DNA from: CAVQDV01 sp963711375
GTDB taxonomy: Bacteria > Pseudomonadota > Gammaproteobacteria > Coxiellales > Coxiellaceae
DNA length: 64,000 bases
Assembly (NCBI GenBank): GCA_963711375.1
Contig: CAVQDV010000005.1
Span: 2,232,001-2,296,000, forward strand
Direction: 5' to 3'
In this document: in pieces, positions 36,128-45,030 of the stretch
How positions within the stretch are numbered: the first letter of the stretch is position 1
Layout of the letters: every line of letters starts with the position of its first letter
Position numbers and translations under genes: made by a program
Notes under the pieces: generated by a model
The model's database searches: none
Told to the model about the DNA's origin: nothing
What the model saw: the letters and a program-made list of their open reading frames with translations, nothing else

Positions 36128-36360
36128 CGTAAAAATTCCTTAGTTATTTATAAGCGAACTTTAGCAGAAAATCCCCTTCGAATGCAAGAACTTTTGCCAG
36201 AAATCCCCACGTAGCCTTTTCTGGGACACAGCCCAAAAGTTCTTATACTTAGCTCATGATAGTACAATTCTAGAAAATTCTTCCTCCTGCAGCTCCCCCT
36301 CGATTTTCTTCGCATAATTTGCTATGGTGTCGCCGAGCTTAACACTAGAGTACCCATCAT

Positions 36361-37959
36361 ATGCTGACAACTTCCAATTTAACCGTCCAATTCGGTAAAA
36401 AGCCTCTGTTTGAAAACGTCAATGCCAAGTTTGGCGATGGGAACCGCTATGGTCTCATCGGTGCGAATGGGGCTGGAAAGTCCACCTTTATGAAAGTGAT
36501 TAGCGGCTTGATCAAGCCACAGTCTGGCTCAACTTCCCTCTCGCCTAGCGAACGTATCGGTGTGTTGAGCCAAGATCAGTTTGCCTTTGAAGACAAGCGT
36601 GTTATCGAAGCCGTGATGATGGGCCACAAAGAATTATGGGATCTTCAGCAAGAACGTGATCGTCTTTACAGCCTCCCGGATATGTCCGAAGAAGAGGGTA
36701 TGCGGGTGGCGGATTTGGAAATGCTTTTTGCTGAGCTTGATGGCTATTCTGCAGAGGCTCGCGCCGGCGAACTTCTTCTGGGCTTGAATATTCCCGAAGA
36801 ATATCATCAACGATTAATGAGTGCACTGCCTCCTGCTTTAAAATTGCGAGTGTTGTTGGCGCAAGTGCTTTATGCAAAGCCTGATATTTTCTTGCTTGAT
36901 GAACCTACTAATAACTTGGATATCGGAACGATACGATGGCTAGAAAATGTGTTGAATCAAAGTAAGGCAACGATGATTATCATTTCGCATGATCGACATT
37001 TTTTAAATAGCGTTTGCACGCATATTGCGGATATGGATTATGGCAGTCTTAAAATATATCCAGGAAATTACGATGCCTTTACCATGGCCTCGATGGAAGC
37101 GCGTCAACAGCAAACCACCGATAACGAACGAAAAATGGCGCAGATTGAGCAGCTACAAGCTTTCGTTCGTCGATTTTCGGCAAATGCTTCTAAAGCGCGT
37201 CAGGCCACTTCGCGTGCGCGTCAAATTGAAAAAATTAAGCTTGAAGACATTCGTCCTTCTAGCCGAAAAAGTCCTTATATTAAATTTGCCCAAGATCGGA
37301 AAATATTTAAGCAGGCGCTTGAGGTTAGTAATTTAAGCAAAAGTTTTGGTGAAAAAACCCTATTTCGAAATGTAAATTTCTCGATAAATGCTAGCGAAAA
37401 AGTGGCCATAATCGGTGCCACGGGTATTGGTAAAACGACGATGATGCGTTGCATTATAGGTGAGCTGGCTTGCGATAATGATGATGCCGCCGTGAAATTT
37501 GCTGAGCAAGGTCAAGTGGCTTATTACGCGCAAGATCATTCCCATCTTTTTGAGGCTGATGAAACCTTGTATGAATATTTATATCGTCATAAAAAACCAG
37601 CGCATGATGAGCAATTTATTCGTGGTGCCTTGGGTCGTATGCTTTTTACGGGTGATGATGGAAAAAAATGTTTGCGAGCGCTTTCGGGTGGAGAGCAAGC
37701 TCGATTAATTTTCGCGCAATTCACCTTGCAAAATCCGAATATTTTGATGCTCGATGAACCGACCAACCACTTAGACATGGAATCCATTGAAGCTTTAAAT
37801 ACGGCGCTAGAAAATTATGAAGGCACCGTTATTTTCGTAAGCCACGATCGCGAATTCGTTTCTTCCGTAGCAACGCGTATTATCGAGATCACAGAAAATG
37901 ACGTGCGCGATTATCACGGCACCTACGAAAGTTATCTCGAAAAAATGCAGCTAGAATAA
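36361..37959 (+). CDS. ybiT: ABC-F family ATPase YbiT
   Basis: A 532-residue soluble protein with two ABC ATPase domains and no membrane part. It acts on ribosomes rather than in transport, as known for ABC-F proteins. The N-terminus is nearly that of E. coli YbiT (PLFENVNAKFGDGNRYGLIG). Domain 1 has Walker A GANGAGKST and LLDEPTNNLDIGTIRWLE; the linker has FVRRFSANASKARQATSRAR; domain 2 has GATGIGKTT, LSGGEQARL and MLDEPTNHLDMESIEAL. It has no obvious ribosome binding site. A short copy of its 3' end lies at 38577. Confidence 0.93.
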   Translation: MLTTSNLTVQFGKKPLFENVNAKFGDGNRYGLIGANGAGKSTFMKVISGLIKPQSGSTSLSPSERIGVLSQDQFAFEDKRVIEAVMMGHKELWDLQQERDRLYSLPDMSEEEGMRVADLEMLFAELDGYSAEARAGELLLGLNIPEEYHQRLMSALPPALKLRVLLAQVLYAKPDIFLLDEPTNNLDIGTIRWLENVLNQSKATMIIISHDRHFLNSVCTHIADMDYGSLKIYPGNYDAFTMASMEARQQQTTDNERKMAQIEQLQAFVRRFSANASKARQATSRARQIEKIKLEDIRPSSRKSPYIKFAQDRKIFKQALEVSNLSKSFGEKTLFRNVNFSINASEKVAIIGATGIGKTTMMRCIIGELACDNDDAAVKFAEQGQVAYYAQDHSHLFEADETLYEYLYRHKKPAHDEQFIRGALGRMLFTGDDGKKCLRALSGGEQARLIFAQFTLQNPNILMLDEPTNHLDMESIEALNTALENYEGTVIFVSHDREFVSSVATRIIEITENDVRDYHGTYESYLEKMQLE

Positions 37960-37977
37960 AGTTAGCAAAACTTACTA

Positions 37978-38487
37978 TTACTTTGTTTTTGCGGCTGATG
38001 GTGGTGCGTTGCCAGTTAACGTATAAAGCATAGAAAATTCGCCATCTTGCTCAACATCAAGCATAAGCGGTAAGGTGCAAGTAGAAGTACCATCGTCTGC
38101 ATAATTAACAATATCTCCGTAGTTTGTATTGTAGACTGAAATATTCAGTTGACATACCGGAGTTAGGGGCGTATAAGCGCTGTAAAGTTTGATTGATACT
38201 TTGGCACTTTCAAAATTGTGTTCTACACATCCACCAGTAAACACGAAATAAGCCCCATATTGACTTCCAGAAGCCGATGGAAGAGCTGGATTCAGCAACA
38301 ATGGGCCCCTACAATCGTTATCGGGGTTACTTAGGATATAATAAGCAACGTCAGTAATATTTTGACCTGATCTGTTCTTTATCGTAATGTGGCTAGAAGT
38401 TGGTGGTGATGCAGGGTCACTATCGGCCGCAAAGCTTGAGCCAAGAAAAAGAGCAAGTCCGCACGCAATTACTGGTATTCTAATCAT
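37978..38487 (-). CDS. Small secreted protein, unknown
   Basis: A 169-residue protein with a signal peptide (RIPVIACGLALFLGSSFA-A) and five cysteines in the mature part that could form disulfides. The middle looks beta-rich (VSIKLYSAYTPLTPVCQLNI). No family is recognised. The start at 38487 is chosen because a G-rich ribosome binding site is at the correct distance. On the - strand a -10-like TACTATAAT lies about 37 bp upstream. It is inserted between ybiT and a remnant of the ybiT 3' end. A similarly sized secreted protein is at 42904. Confidence 0.65.
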   Translation of the reverse strand: MIRIPVIACGLALFLGSSFAADSDPASPPTSSHITIKNRSGQNITDVAYYILSNPDNDCRGPLLLNPALPSASGSQYGAYFVFTGGCVEHNFESAKVSIKLYSAYTPLTPVCQLNISVYNTNYGDIVNYADDGTSTCTLPLMLDVEQDGEFSMLYTLTGNAPPSAAKTK

Positions 38488-38576
38488 GACAAACACCCCC
38501 CAAAGTCTATTATTTTCACTAATTATAGTACAATTCCGGAAAGTAGCATGAAGGGGGGCAGTTCCTTGCCGGGAAG

Positions 38577-38621
38577 GCTATTTTCGTGAGCCAAGATCGG
38601 GAATTTGTTTCTAAGGTGGTA
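38577..38621 (+). pseudogene. Short remnant of a ybiT-like 3' end
   Basis: Reads GCTATTTTCGTGAGCCAAGA and onward; it translates as AIFVSQDREFVSKVV, matching VIFVSHDREFVSSVA near the C-terminus of YbiT (about 37830-37875). About 35 of 45 bases agree by eye. It suggests an old duplication or insertion event at this locus. Confidence 0.6.
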
Positions 38622-38653
38622 TTTGCTTTGGGGATACTTTAAAATAGCCTTAC

Positions 38654-39223
38654 ATGAACCTAGCATTGTACTTAACATGGCTTAGAATATTGGCGATCCC
38701 CGTCGTTGTGTTCATTTACTTCATGCCTTTTCATTTTTCGCATCCACTGGCCTCTGTCTTATTTGCCCTTGCCGCTTTCACGGATTGGTTGGATGGATAT
38801 TTGGCGCGTGCGCTCAATTTAACAACGCCTTTGGGCGCATTTTTAGATCCTGTGGCTGATAAATTATTGGTGGCTACGTCTCTGGTTTTAGTGGTGGATG
38901 CTCACTTAATTCCTTTCGTTGCTGTCCCCTCTATGATTATAATTGGCCGCGAAATTACGATTTCTGCTTTGCGCGAATGGATGGCCGAAATTGGCCAGCG
39001 AAAGCATATTGCTGTCGCTTTTATTGGGAAAGTAAAAACCGCCGTGCAATTAATTGCGGTAATCCTTTTACTCTGGGTCAGCAAACATTCCCCGCATTCT
39101 CTCATTTATTTGAGCGTTTTTGCCATCTGGGTGGCCGCCTTGTTGACCATCTGGTCAATGATTAACTACCTTCAATTTGCCTGGCATGATTTGCTGCGGA
39201 AAAATAATTCACCCTCTCCCTAA
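38654..39223 (+). CDS. pgsA: CDP-diacylglycerol--glycerol-3-phosphate 3-phosphatidyltransferase PgsA
   Basis: Makes phosphatidylglycerophosphate, the committed step to phosphatidylglycerol and cardiolipin, in the inner membrane. The 189-residue protein has the CDP-alcohol phosphotransferase signature DWLDGYLARALNLTTPLGAF and LDPVADK and about four to five membrane helices. The final residues NNSPSP are encoded by a copy of the GC-rich repeat. The three tRNAs downstream are in the same order as after E. coli pgsA. Confidence 0.95.
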   Translation: MNLALYLTWLRILAIPVVVFIYFMPFHFSHPLASVLFALAAFTDWLDGYLARALNLTTPLGAFLDPVADKLLVATSLVLVVDAHLIPFVAVPSMIIIGREITISALREWMAEIGQRKHIAVAFIGKVKTAVQLIAVILLLWVSKHSPHSLIYLSVFAIWVAALLTIWSMINYLQFAWHDLLRKNNSPSP

Positions 39224-39238
39224 CCCTCTCCCGCGAGG
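39211..39238 (-). repeat. Copy of the GC-rich intergenic repeat at the end of pgsA
   Basis: ACCCTCTCCCTAACCCTCTC then CCGCGAGG, the repeat in inverted orientation. It provides the last residues and the stop codon of pgsA. Confidence 0.7.
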
Positions 39239-39305
39239 TGACAAGATAATTTCCTGAAACGCTTGACATTATTTTGGGAACAGTAATAATAGCCACTGTT
39301 TACGA

Positions 39306-39381
<76 letters not shown>

Positions 39382-39395
39382 AATGCCTGACAATC

Positions 39396-39466
39396 GGCTG
39401 GGTGGCAGAATGGTCATGCAGCGGCCTGCAAAGCCGCGTACGCCGGTTCGATTCCGACCCCAGCCT
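39396..39466 (+). tRNA. tRNA-Cys (anticodon GCA)
   Basis: Acceptor GGCTGGG pairs with CCCAGCC, the anticodon loop is CTGCAAA, the T-loop is TTCGATT and the discriminator is T. The 3' CCA is not encoded (followed by AAA), so CCA must be added after transcription. Confidence 0.95.
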
Positions 39467-39565
39467 AAATTTGAGTAATTGAAGTAAGTTTCGAAATAAG
39501 GCCGGTGATGAATTCGCAATTTGGTGCGAAAGCGCGCTAAAGTGCGGATTCAGGACCCGGCCTTT

Positions 39566-39652
39566 GCCTGAGTGGCGGAAATGGTAGACGCAAGGGACTT
39601 AAAATCCCTCGGGAGTAATCCCGTGCCGGTTCGACTCCGGCCTTGGGCACCA
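39566..39652 (+). tRNA. tRNA-Leu (anticodon TAA)
   Basis: A class II tRNA with acceptor GCCTGAG/CTTGGGC (two wobble pairs), anticodon loop CTTAAAA, a long variable arm, TTCGACT T-loop, A discriminator and encoded CCA. lolC starts 13 bp later. Confidence 0.95.
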
Positions 39653-39665
39653 CTAAGCAAGGACT

Positions 39666-40916
39666 ATGATAAGACCATTAGCACTTTACATTGGCCTGCG
39701 CTATACCCGCGCTAAACGGCGCAATCATTTTATTTCTTTTATTTCATTGGCCTCGATGATTGGAATTGCTTTGGGTGTTGCGGCGCTCATTACCGTTCTG
39801 TCAGTGACCAATGGATTTAATTACGAAATTCGAACGAAATTTTTTTCGATCGCGCCTGGAGTAACGATACTCACGAACCAAAATATTGATTCTGCATGGC
39901 CAGTTCTTCAGAAAGAAGTCATGAAGATGAAAACGGTAGAGGGAGCGGCACCCTACGCGAGTGGAAAGGCGATGCTCTCGCACAACGGTCAAATCACAGG
40001 CCTCGAATTACAAGGCATAATTCCAGAACAAGAAAAAAATGTTTCCGATATTTATAAGCATATTATTCAAGGTAGTTTAGGCAGTTTGAGCGCTGGAACA
40101 TTTAATATTTTAATCGGAGAAAGCGTGGCAAACTCACTAGGACTTCACGTGGGTGATAAAATTACGGTGATTACACCAGAGGCAAATGTGACCCTGGCCG
40201 GTGTTTTCCCACGGTACAAAATTTTTACCGTTTCAGGCATTTTTAAAACGGGCACAGGAATGGGTTTTGATGAATCCATTGGGCTAATTGATTTTTCCGA
40301 TGCAAATAAATTATTTCAAGGCCCTCAACGCATCAGTGGTTTACATCTTAAATTACAGGATCTTTATGATGCAGGAACAGTATCAGATAAATTAATTGAT
40401 CATTTACCGGCTGGTTTTTCCGTGACGAATTGGACGGAACAATATGGCGCATTTTTTAAAGCCTTGAGCATGCAAAAAGTAATGTTTTTCGTTATTTTAT
40501 TATTAATTGTCGCGGTGGCCGCGTTTAATTTAGTGAGCACGCTAGTGATGATGGTGCACGATAAGCGAGCCGACATTGCGATTTTGCGAACGCTAGGCGC
40601 CAGTCCATCCACGATTATGGCCACTTTTATTATTCAGGGCGCGATCGTGGGTTTGATTGGCACAGGGCTTGGCCTAGTTTTCGGATTATTATTAGCCTAC
40701 AACGTAACGGCTATCGCGAATTTTGTTCAGCATCTTTTTCATGTGCAATTTGTCTCGGCTTCCGTATATTTTGTGGATTATTTACCTTCTCGTATTCAAG
40801 CGTCAGATGTAATTTGGGTATGCTTAATTTCCTTTGTTATGAGTTTGCTTGCCACGCTTTATCCTGCCATCGTTGCGTTTCGCACCCAACCCGCTGAGGC
40901 TCTGCGTTATGAATAG
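39666..40916 (+). CDS. lolC: Lipoprotein-releasing ABC transporter permease LolC/LolE
   Basis: A 416-residue inner-membrane permease that extracts outer-membrane lipoproteins and passes them to LolA. It has an N-terminal membrane helix (IGIALGVAALITVLSV), a large periplasmic domain and three C-terminal helices of the FtsX/MacB type (VILLLIVAVAAFNLVSTLV). LolD follows with an 8-bp overlap. Only one permease gene is present, with no second one after lolD, so the complex may be of the homodimeric LolF type. Confidence 0.93.
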   Translation: MIRPLALYIGLRYTRAKRRNHFISFISLASMIGIALGVAALITVLSVTNGFNYEIRTKFFSIAPGVTILTNQNIDSAWPVLQKEVMKMKTVEGAAPYASGKAMLSHNGQITGLELQGIIPEQEKNVSDIYKHIIQGSLGSLSAGTFNILIGESVANSLGLHVGDKITVITPEANVTLAGVFPRYKIFTVSGIFKTGTGMGFDESIGLIDFSDANKLFQGPQRISGLHLKLQDLYDAGTVSDKLIDHLPAGFSVTNWTEQYGAFFKALSMQKVMFFVILLLIVAVAAFNLVSTLVMMVHDKRADIAILRTLGASPSTIMATFIIQGAIVGLIGTGLGLVFGLLLAYNVTAIANFVQHLFHVQFVSASVYFVDYLPSRIQASDVIWVCLISFVMSLLATLYPAIVAFRTQPAEALRYE

Positions 40917-41583
40917 CATTGAGTGCCTACATTTAGGGAAAACTTATCACGACGGGGATATTCACGTTCCGGTATTTACCGATTTAAATTTGACGGTGGC
41001 CGAAAATGAAATGCTGGCGATCATTGGACCATCCGGGGCTGGAAAAAGCACCTTATTGCAATTAATCGGTGGACTCGATGCGCCGACAAGTGGTCGAGTG
41101 CTCATTAACGGAGAAGATATTACGAATTTGTCGGAAGTGGCCAAAGGGCGTCTGCGAAATAATTTCCTCGGATTTATCTACCAATTTCATCATTTATTAC
41201 CGGAATTTAATGCTCTCGAAAATGTTTGCATGCCCTTATTAATTCGAGGACTCGCTCCAAAAGACGCGATGAAAGGCGCCAGCGAAATTATTGAGCAAGT
41301 CGGTTTGACACATCGCCTAAAGCACCGAATTTCGGAATTATCGGGCGGAGAACGCCAAAGAATTGCTATAGCGCGAGCGCTGGTGAATAATCCAAAATGC
41401 GTACTCGCTGATGAACCCACTGGAAATCTCGATAAAAATACAGCGGAACACATTTTCCAGTTAATGCGTCATCTCAATAAAACTTTTGGCACGGCCTTTG
41501 TAATCGTCACGCATAATGAAGTGATGGCGAAACGTATGGATCGTGTTTTATTACTTGAATCACAGCATTTAATTCCACAATGA
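40909..41583 (+). CDS. lolD: Lipoprotein-releasing ABC transporter ATPase LolD
   Basis: The ATPase subunit of the Lol exporter, 224 residues. Walker A GPSGAGKSTLLQLIGG, Q-loop IYQFHHLLPEFNALENV, signature LSGGERQRIAIARAL, Walker B VLADEPTGNLD. The start at 40909 (MNSIECLHLG) lies inside the lolC end; a longer in-frame reading to 40849 is shadow sequence. It overlaps hflX by 4 bp. Confidence 0.96.
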   Translation: MNSIECLHLGKTYHDGDIHVPVFTDLNLTVAENEMLAIIGPSGAGKSTLLQLIGGLDAPTSGRVLINGEDITNLSEVAKGRLRNNFLGFIYQFHHLLPEFNALENVCMPLLIRGLAPKDAMKGASEIIEQVGLTHRLKHRISELSGGERQRIAIARALVNNPKCVLADEPTGNLDKNTAEHIFQLMRHLNKTFGTAFVIVTHNEVMAKRMDRVLLLESQHLIPQ

Positions 41584-42848
41584 AAACAACAGAACAATTT
41601 ATTGATCGGCACAAAGGCGGCGAACGCGCCATTTTGGTGCAGATGACATTATATTTAGAAACGCCTGAGGATGCGCTCGAAGAATTTAAAGAATTAGCAA
41701 CAACCGCGGGCGTTCAAATTTTAGAAGTGATCGGCGGAAATTTAGCAGCGCCATCCTCAAAATATTTTGTGGGGATCGGAAAAGCGGAAGAAATTCGCGA
41801 GGCCGTACTTGCACAGCGTGCTGATGTCGTCATTTTTAATCATGAATTAGCGCCTGCACAAGGTCGTAATTTAGAAAATTTATTCGATTGTCTTGTGCTG
41901 GATCGGACGGAATTAATTTTAGATATTTTCGCCCAACGGGCTAGAACGCATGAAGGAAAATTGCAGGTCGAGCTCGCTCAATTGCAGCATTTGCGTACCC
42001 GTCTAGTTCGAGGATGGACGCATTTGGAGCGACAAAAAGGCGGAATTGGTTTAAGAGGTCCTGGCGAAACGCAGCTTGAAAGTGATCGTCGAATGGTTGA
42101 TGTTAAAATTAAACGGGTGAGCAAACGCTTAGAAAAAGTATCGGAACAGCGCGCCCAAAGTAGACGGGCCCGTCAGCGACGAGAATTACCGGCTATTTCT
42201 TTAGTCGGATATACGAACGCTGGTAAATCTACACTTTTTAATGCACTGACAGAATCGCACGTTTATGTAGCGAATAAATTATTTGCAACCTTGGATCCTA
42301 CCTTGAGACAAATTCATTTTCCAAAAGTGGGGAATGTGGTTCTCGCCGATACCGTGGGTTTTATTCGAGAATTACCGCATGATTTAGTGGCTGCTTTTCG
42401 TGCCACTTTAGAAGAAACGCGACAAGCCGATTTATTATTGCACGTGGTGGATTGCTCAAAGGATGATATTGCTTCTCTGATCAATCGCGTTCATATAGTG
42501 CTCGGCGAAATTGGCGCCGATGAGGTTCCGCAATTAATGGTGATGAATAAAATTGATTTAATTCCCAATTGTCCGCCACGTATAGAGCGCGATGAAAGTG
42601 GTGTTCCCATTGCGGTGTGGCTGTCTGCGGTTAGCAAAAAAGGCTTTGATTTGCTGGGCCAAGCGATTGGAGAAATCCTCGCAGAGCGTCTGGTGTACTG
42701 CAAAATTAATTTGCCCAGCACTGAAGGTAAATTACGCGCTCAGCTTTATGAGCTCAATGCCGTACTCGAAGAAAGCCTCGATGAAGAAGGCCACTGGATT
42801 TTAGAGCTGGAACTCAAGCAATCCGATTTCGACCGCTTATTGGGTTAA
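41580..42848 (+). CDS. hflX: Ribosome-associated GTPase HflX
   Basis: A 422-residue GTPase that splits stalled or stressed ribosomes. The N-terminal HflX domain has VDVVIFNHELAPAQGRNLE-like sequence and the glycine-rich linker GGIGLRGPGETQLE with coiled coil. The G domain has GYTNAGKSTLF (G1), ADTVGFIRELPHDLV (G3) and MNKIDLI (G4). ATGA overlap with lolD indicates coupling. The usual neighbours hfq (upstream) and hflK-hflC (downstream) are absent. Confidence 0.95.
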   Translation: MKTTEQFIDRHKGGERAILVQMTLYLETPEDALEEFKELATTAGVQILEVIGGNLAAPSSKYFVGIGKAEEIREAVLAQRADVVIFNHELAPAQGRNLENLFDCLVLDRTELILDIFAQRARTHEGKLQVELAQLQHLRTRLVRGWTHLERQKGGIGLRGPGETQLESDRRMVDVKIKRVSKRLEKVSEQRAQSRRARQRRELPAISLVGYTNAGKSTLFNALTESHVYVANKLFATLDPTLRQIHFPKVGNVVLADTVGFIRELPHDLVAAFRATLEETRQADLLLHVVDCSKDDIASLINRVHIVLGEIGADEVPQLMVMNKIDLIPNCPPRIERDESGVPIAVWLSAVSKKGFDLLGQAIGEILAERLVYCKINLPSTEGKLRAQLYELNAVLEESLDEEGHWILELELKQSDFDRLLG

Positions 42849-42903
42849 TTTTCAGCTATTCCTAGCAAATTTAAATTAGTGCTGACGTACTAGATTTTAG
42901 CAT

Positions 42904-43374
42904 CTAGGACTGTGAGCAGGTTATCGTTAGTATGACGTATCCTGGCTCAGCATCATTACTGAGATGCAAACCGAATTTAGTATTTTTGCTGACTACAGGA
43001 TAATACAGGTAAACATTCCAGCCACCCAAAAGGTAGTCGTAGGTGGGCATTAAACCTTGCACAGTGGCATTGCACTGGTTATTGAATCGCATGATATATT
43101 GCTTTGGGTTGTCAGTTGTTGGCCCAAAAGTAAGGATAATGCAAACATCGTTTGCCGGCCCATCTGTCTGCAAGCTGTATTCCCCGCTAGAGCCGTGTGC
43201 CACACCCTGACAATTTTGCGATTGCAATATCCTATGGTAATAAAATAAATTCCAATCAGGGGTATCCGCCACTGACGCAAATGCATATGACACGGTAACG
43301 GCATAGGACGCAGTTTGGTAGAAAATTACCCAAAGAACAGTAAATATCGCTATGATATATCTAACTTTTTTCAT
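42904..43374 (-). CDS. Small secreted protein, unknown
   Basis: A 156-residue protein with a signal peptide or membrane anchor (RYIIAIFTVLWVIFYQTASYA) and four cysteines in the mature part. It is rich in aromatic residues (YYHRI, YDYLLGGWNVYLYYP). No family is recognised. On the - strand a -10-like TACTATATT lies about 25 bp upstream, similar to that of the secreted gene at 37978. It lies in the hflX-purA gap with the IS element. Confidence 0.6.
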   Translation of the reverse strand: MKKVRYIIAIFTVLWVIFYQTASYAVTVSYAFASVADTPDWNLFYYHRILQSQNCQGVAHGSSGEYSLQTDGPANDVCIILTFGPTTDNPKQYIMRFNNQCNATVQGLMPTYDYLLGGWNVYLYYPVVSKNTKFGLHLSNDAEPGYVILTITCSQS

Positions 43375-43556
43375 GAACCCAACTCCCGTTTATAGGTAAA
43401 ATATAGTACATAAAATGGAAAATATCAGTTGATGGGATGTAATTCTCAATTACGCTGAACGGCAGAGAGAGTTGCTATGTTGCATTAGAGGTACCCCAAG
43501 AGAATCCCTCCGAGTAAACTTGCGTTTACTTCAAACAACCTACAAGGAGAGAACTC

Positions 43557-44657
43557 ATGGGGAAATACGATTATACTGGAAAAACAGTTTATCTAGGCAT
43601 AGATGTACACAAAAAAACGTACGCCTGTGTTAGCGTTTGCGAGGGTGAAGTGATTAAAAAAGATACGATGCCGGCCGACCCAGCGACGTTAATTAATTAT
43701 ATTCAAAATTGTTTTGTAAATGCTCAGGTTGAATCCGCCTACGAAGCAGGATTTTCGGGGTTCCACCTTCATCGGGAGCTGCTAAAAGCCGGAATAAAAA
43801 ACCGAGTCATTCATCCAGGTTCGATAGAGGTGGCAACAAGAGATCGCGTAAAAACCGACAAGCGAGATGCTAAAAAAATAGCGGTGCAATTAGCGGCCGG
43901 GCGCTTGAAGTGTATTTATATTCCTAGTCTTGAACAAGAAGCAAAACGTAGTGCCTCCCGATTGAGGAATAATATCGTTAAGCTTCGACATCAAGTCGGG
44001 CAAAAAATTAAAGGATTATTATTTACTCAAGGATTAATTAAAATGGACGACGATACAATATTATGCAAAACGTGGCTTGGAAAAAAAGTAGAACAGGTGA
44101 AAGAATTAAATTATCCAATGGGCTATTATTACTCGTTAAGGCACTATTCTGATCAATGGTTAAGATTTACAGAGGATTTAAAAAAAATAGAGCGTGAACT
44201 AATGGAAATGCAAACGGATAAGGAAAAAGCGCTTTTATCTATCTACAAAAGTGCGCCGGGAATTGGGGATATCACAGCATTAAAGTTGAAAGATGAGCTC
44301 GGGGATATGAGTCAATTTACGAACGAAAAAAAATTATTTAATTACTTGGGATTTACACCAGTTGAATATTCATCTGGCGAACGCGTTCGTCAAGGCCACA
44401 TGAGTCGTCAGGGACGAGCAGTGCTTCGTCATATGTTTGTTGAATCAGCCTGGATTGCTATTCAACAGGATTCTGTATTAAAAGAAGCCTATAACCGCAT
44501 TGCCAGTACAAGGGGAGGTAAGAGAGCTATTGTGGCGATAGCCAGAAAGCTGGCAGGCCGATTGAGATCCTGTGTACAACAGGGTGTGCTGTATGAAATA
44601 AAATCCTTGCAAGCGACAGAAGCTGATGCTAACAATTACGATTGCGTGACCTCGTAG
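43557..44657 (+). CDS. IS110/IS1111-family DEDD transposase
   Basis: A 366-residue transposase, apparently intact. The N-terminal RuvC-like domain has Asp16 (YLGIDVHKK), Glu63 (AYEAGFSG), and Asp101/Asp104 (TDKRDAKKI). A coiled-coil middle leads to the C-terminal Tnp_IS116/IS110/IS902 domain with APGIGDITALKLKDELGD and the probable nucleophile serine near residue 273 (YSSGERVRQGHMSRQGRAVLR). AAGGAGAG lies upstream of the ATG. Intact length and motifs suggest a recent arrival. Confidence 0.93.
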   Translation: MGKYDYTGKTVYLGIDVHKKTYACVSVCEGEVIKKDTMPADPATLINYIQNCFVNAQVESAYEAGFSGFHLHRELLKAGIKNRVIHPGSIEVATRDRVKTDKRDAKKIAVQLAAGRLKCIYIPSLEQEAKRSASRLRNNIVKLRHQVGQKIKGLLFTQGLIKMDDDTILCKTWLGKKVEQVKELNYPMGYYYSLRHYSDQWLRFTEDLKKIERELMEMQTDKEKALLSIYKSAPGIGDITALKLKDELGDMSQFTNEKKLFNYLGFTPVEYSSGERVRQGHMSRQGRAVLRHMFVESAWIAIQQDSVLKEAYNRIASTRGGKRAIVAIARKLAGRLRSCVQQGVLYEIKSLQATEADANNYDCVTS

Positions 44658-44880
44658 CAGTTCCTGTGGGCTCTTACCTTGGTAGGGGCAGCCACGTTAG
44701 CGAGTTTGGGGCACGCATTTTTATAAATCGAACGGACAACTTGTGCGTATTTTTACGGAAATAACCACGAATAGCAGATTGGCCTATAAAGGTTTTTAAA
44801 TAACGTTGTCGATGTGTTTGGTATCAAGCTAAGTGCTCAAGGATGGTATATGACCCGTTATCCATATTGGATTTAACCGG
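44658..44880 (+). ncRNA. Possible IS guide (bridge/seek) RNA region
   Basis: Non-coding end of the IS1111-like element after the transposase. It contains small inverted repeats such as CTTACCTTGGTAGG. By analogy with known IS1111 elements it would be transcribed to an RNA that pairs with donor and target DNA. The RNA itself cannot be demonstrated from the sequence alone. Confidence 0.35.
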
Positions 44881-45030
44881 GAGGGATTTTTTTACGGTTC
44901 TACTTGACTATGCACATAGCAGAGCTGCTGAGGTTTGATACTGCTCCTGCTCTTTCATTCGTGATGACATGAAGGCAGAGCCCTGCTAAGCTTCACACTG
45001 ATTTTTGCAAACAATTACAAGGTAGCTTCA

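Larger units (their letters stand above)
43490..44895 (+). mobile_element. IS110-family (IS1111-like) insertion sequence, approximate limits
   Basis: The limits are estimates. The transposase gene (43557-44657) is flanked by partly complementary segments: GAATCCCTCCGAG near 43503 and CCGGGAGGGATT near 44878. Subterminal inverted repeats of this sort are typical of the IS1111 subgroup. A non-coding stretch of about 220 bp between the transposase stop and the right repeat is where IS1111-type elements encode their guide (bridge/seek) RNA. Target duplication is not expected. Confidence 0.6.
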
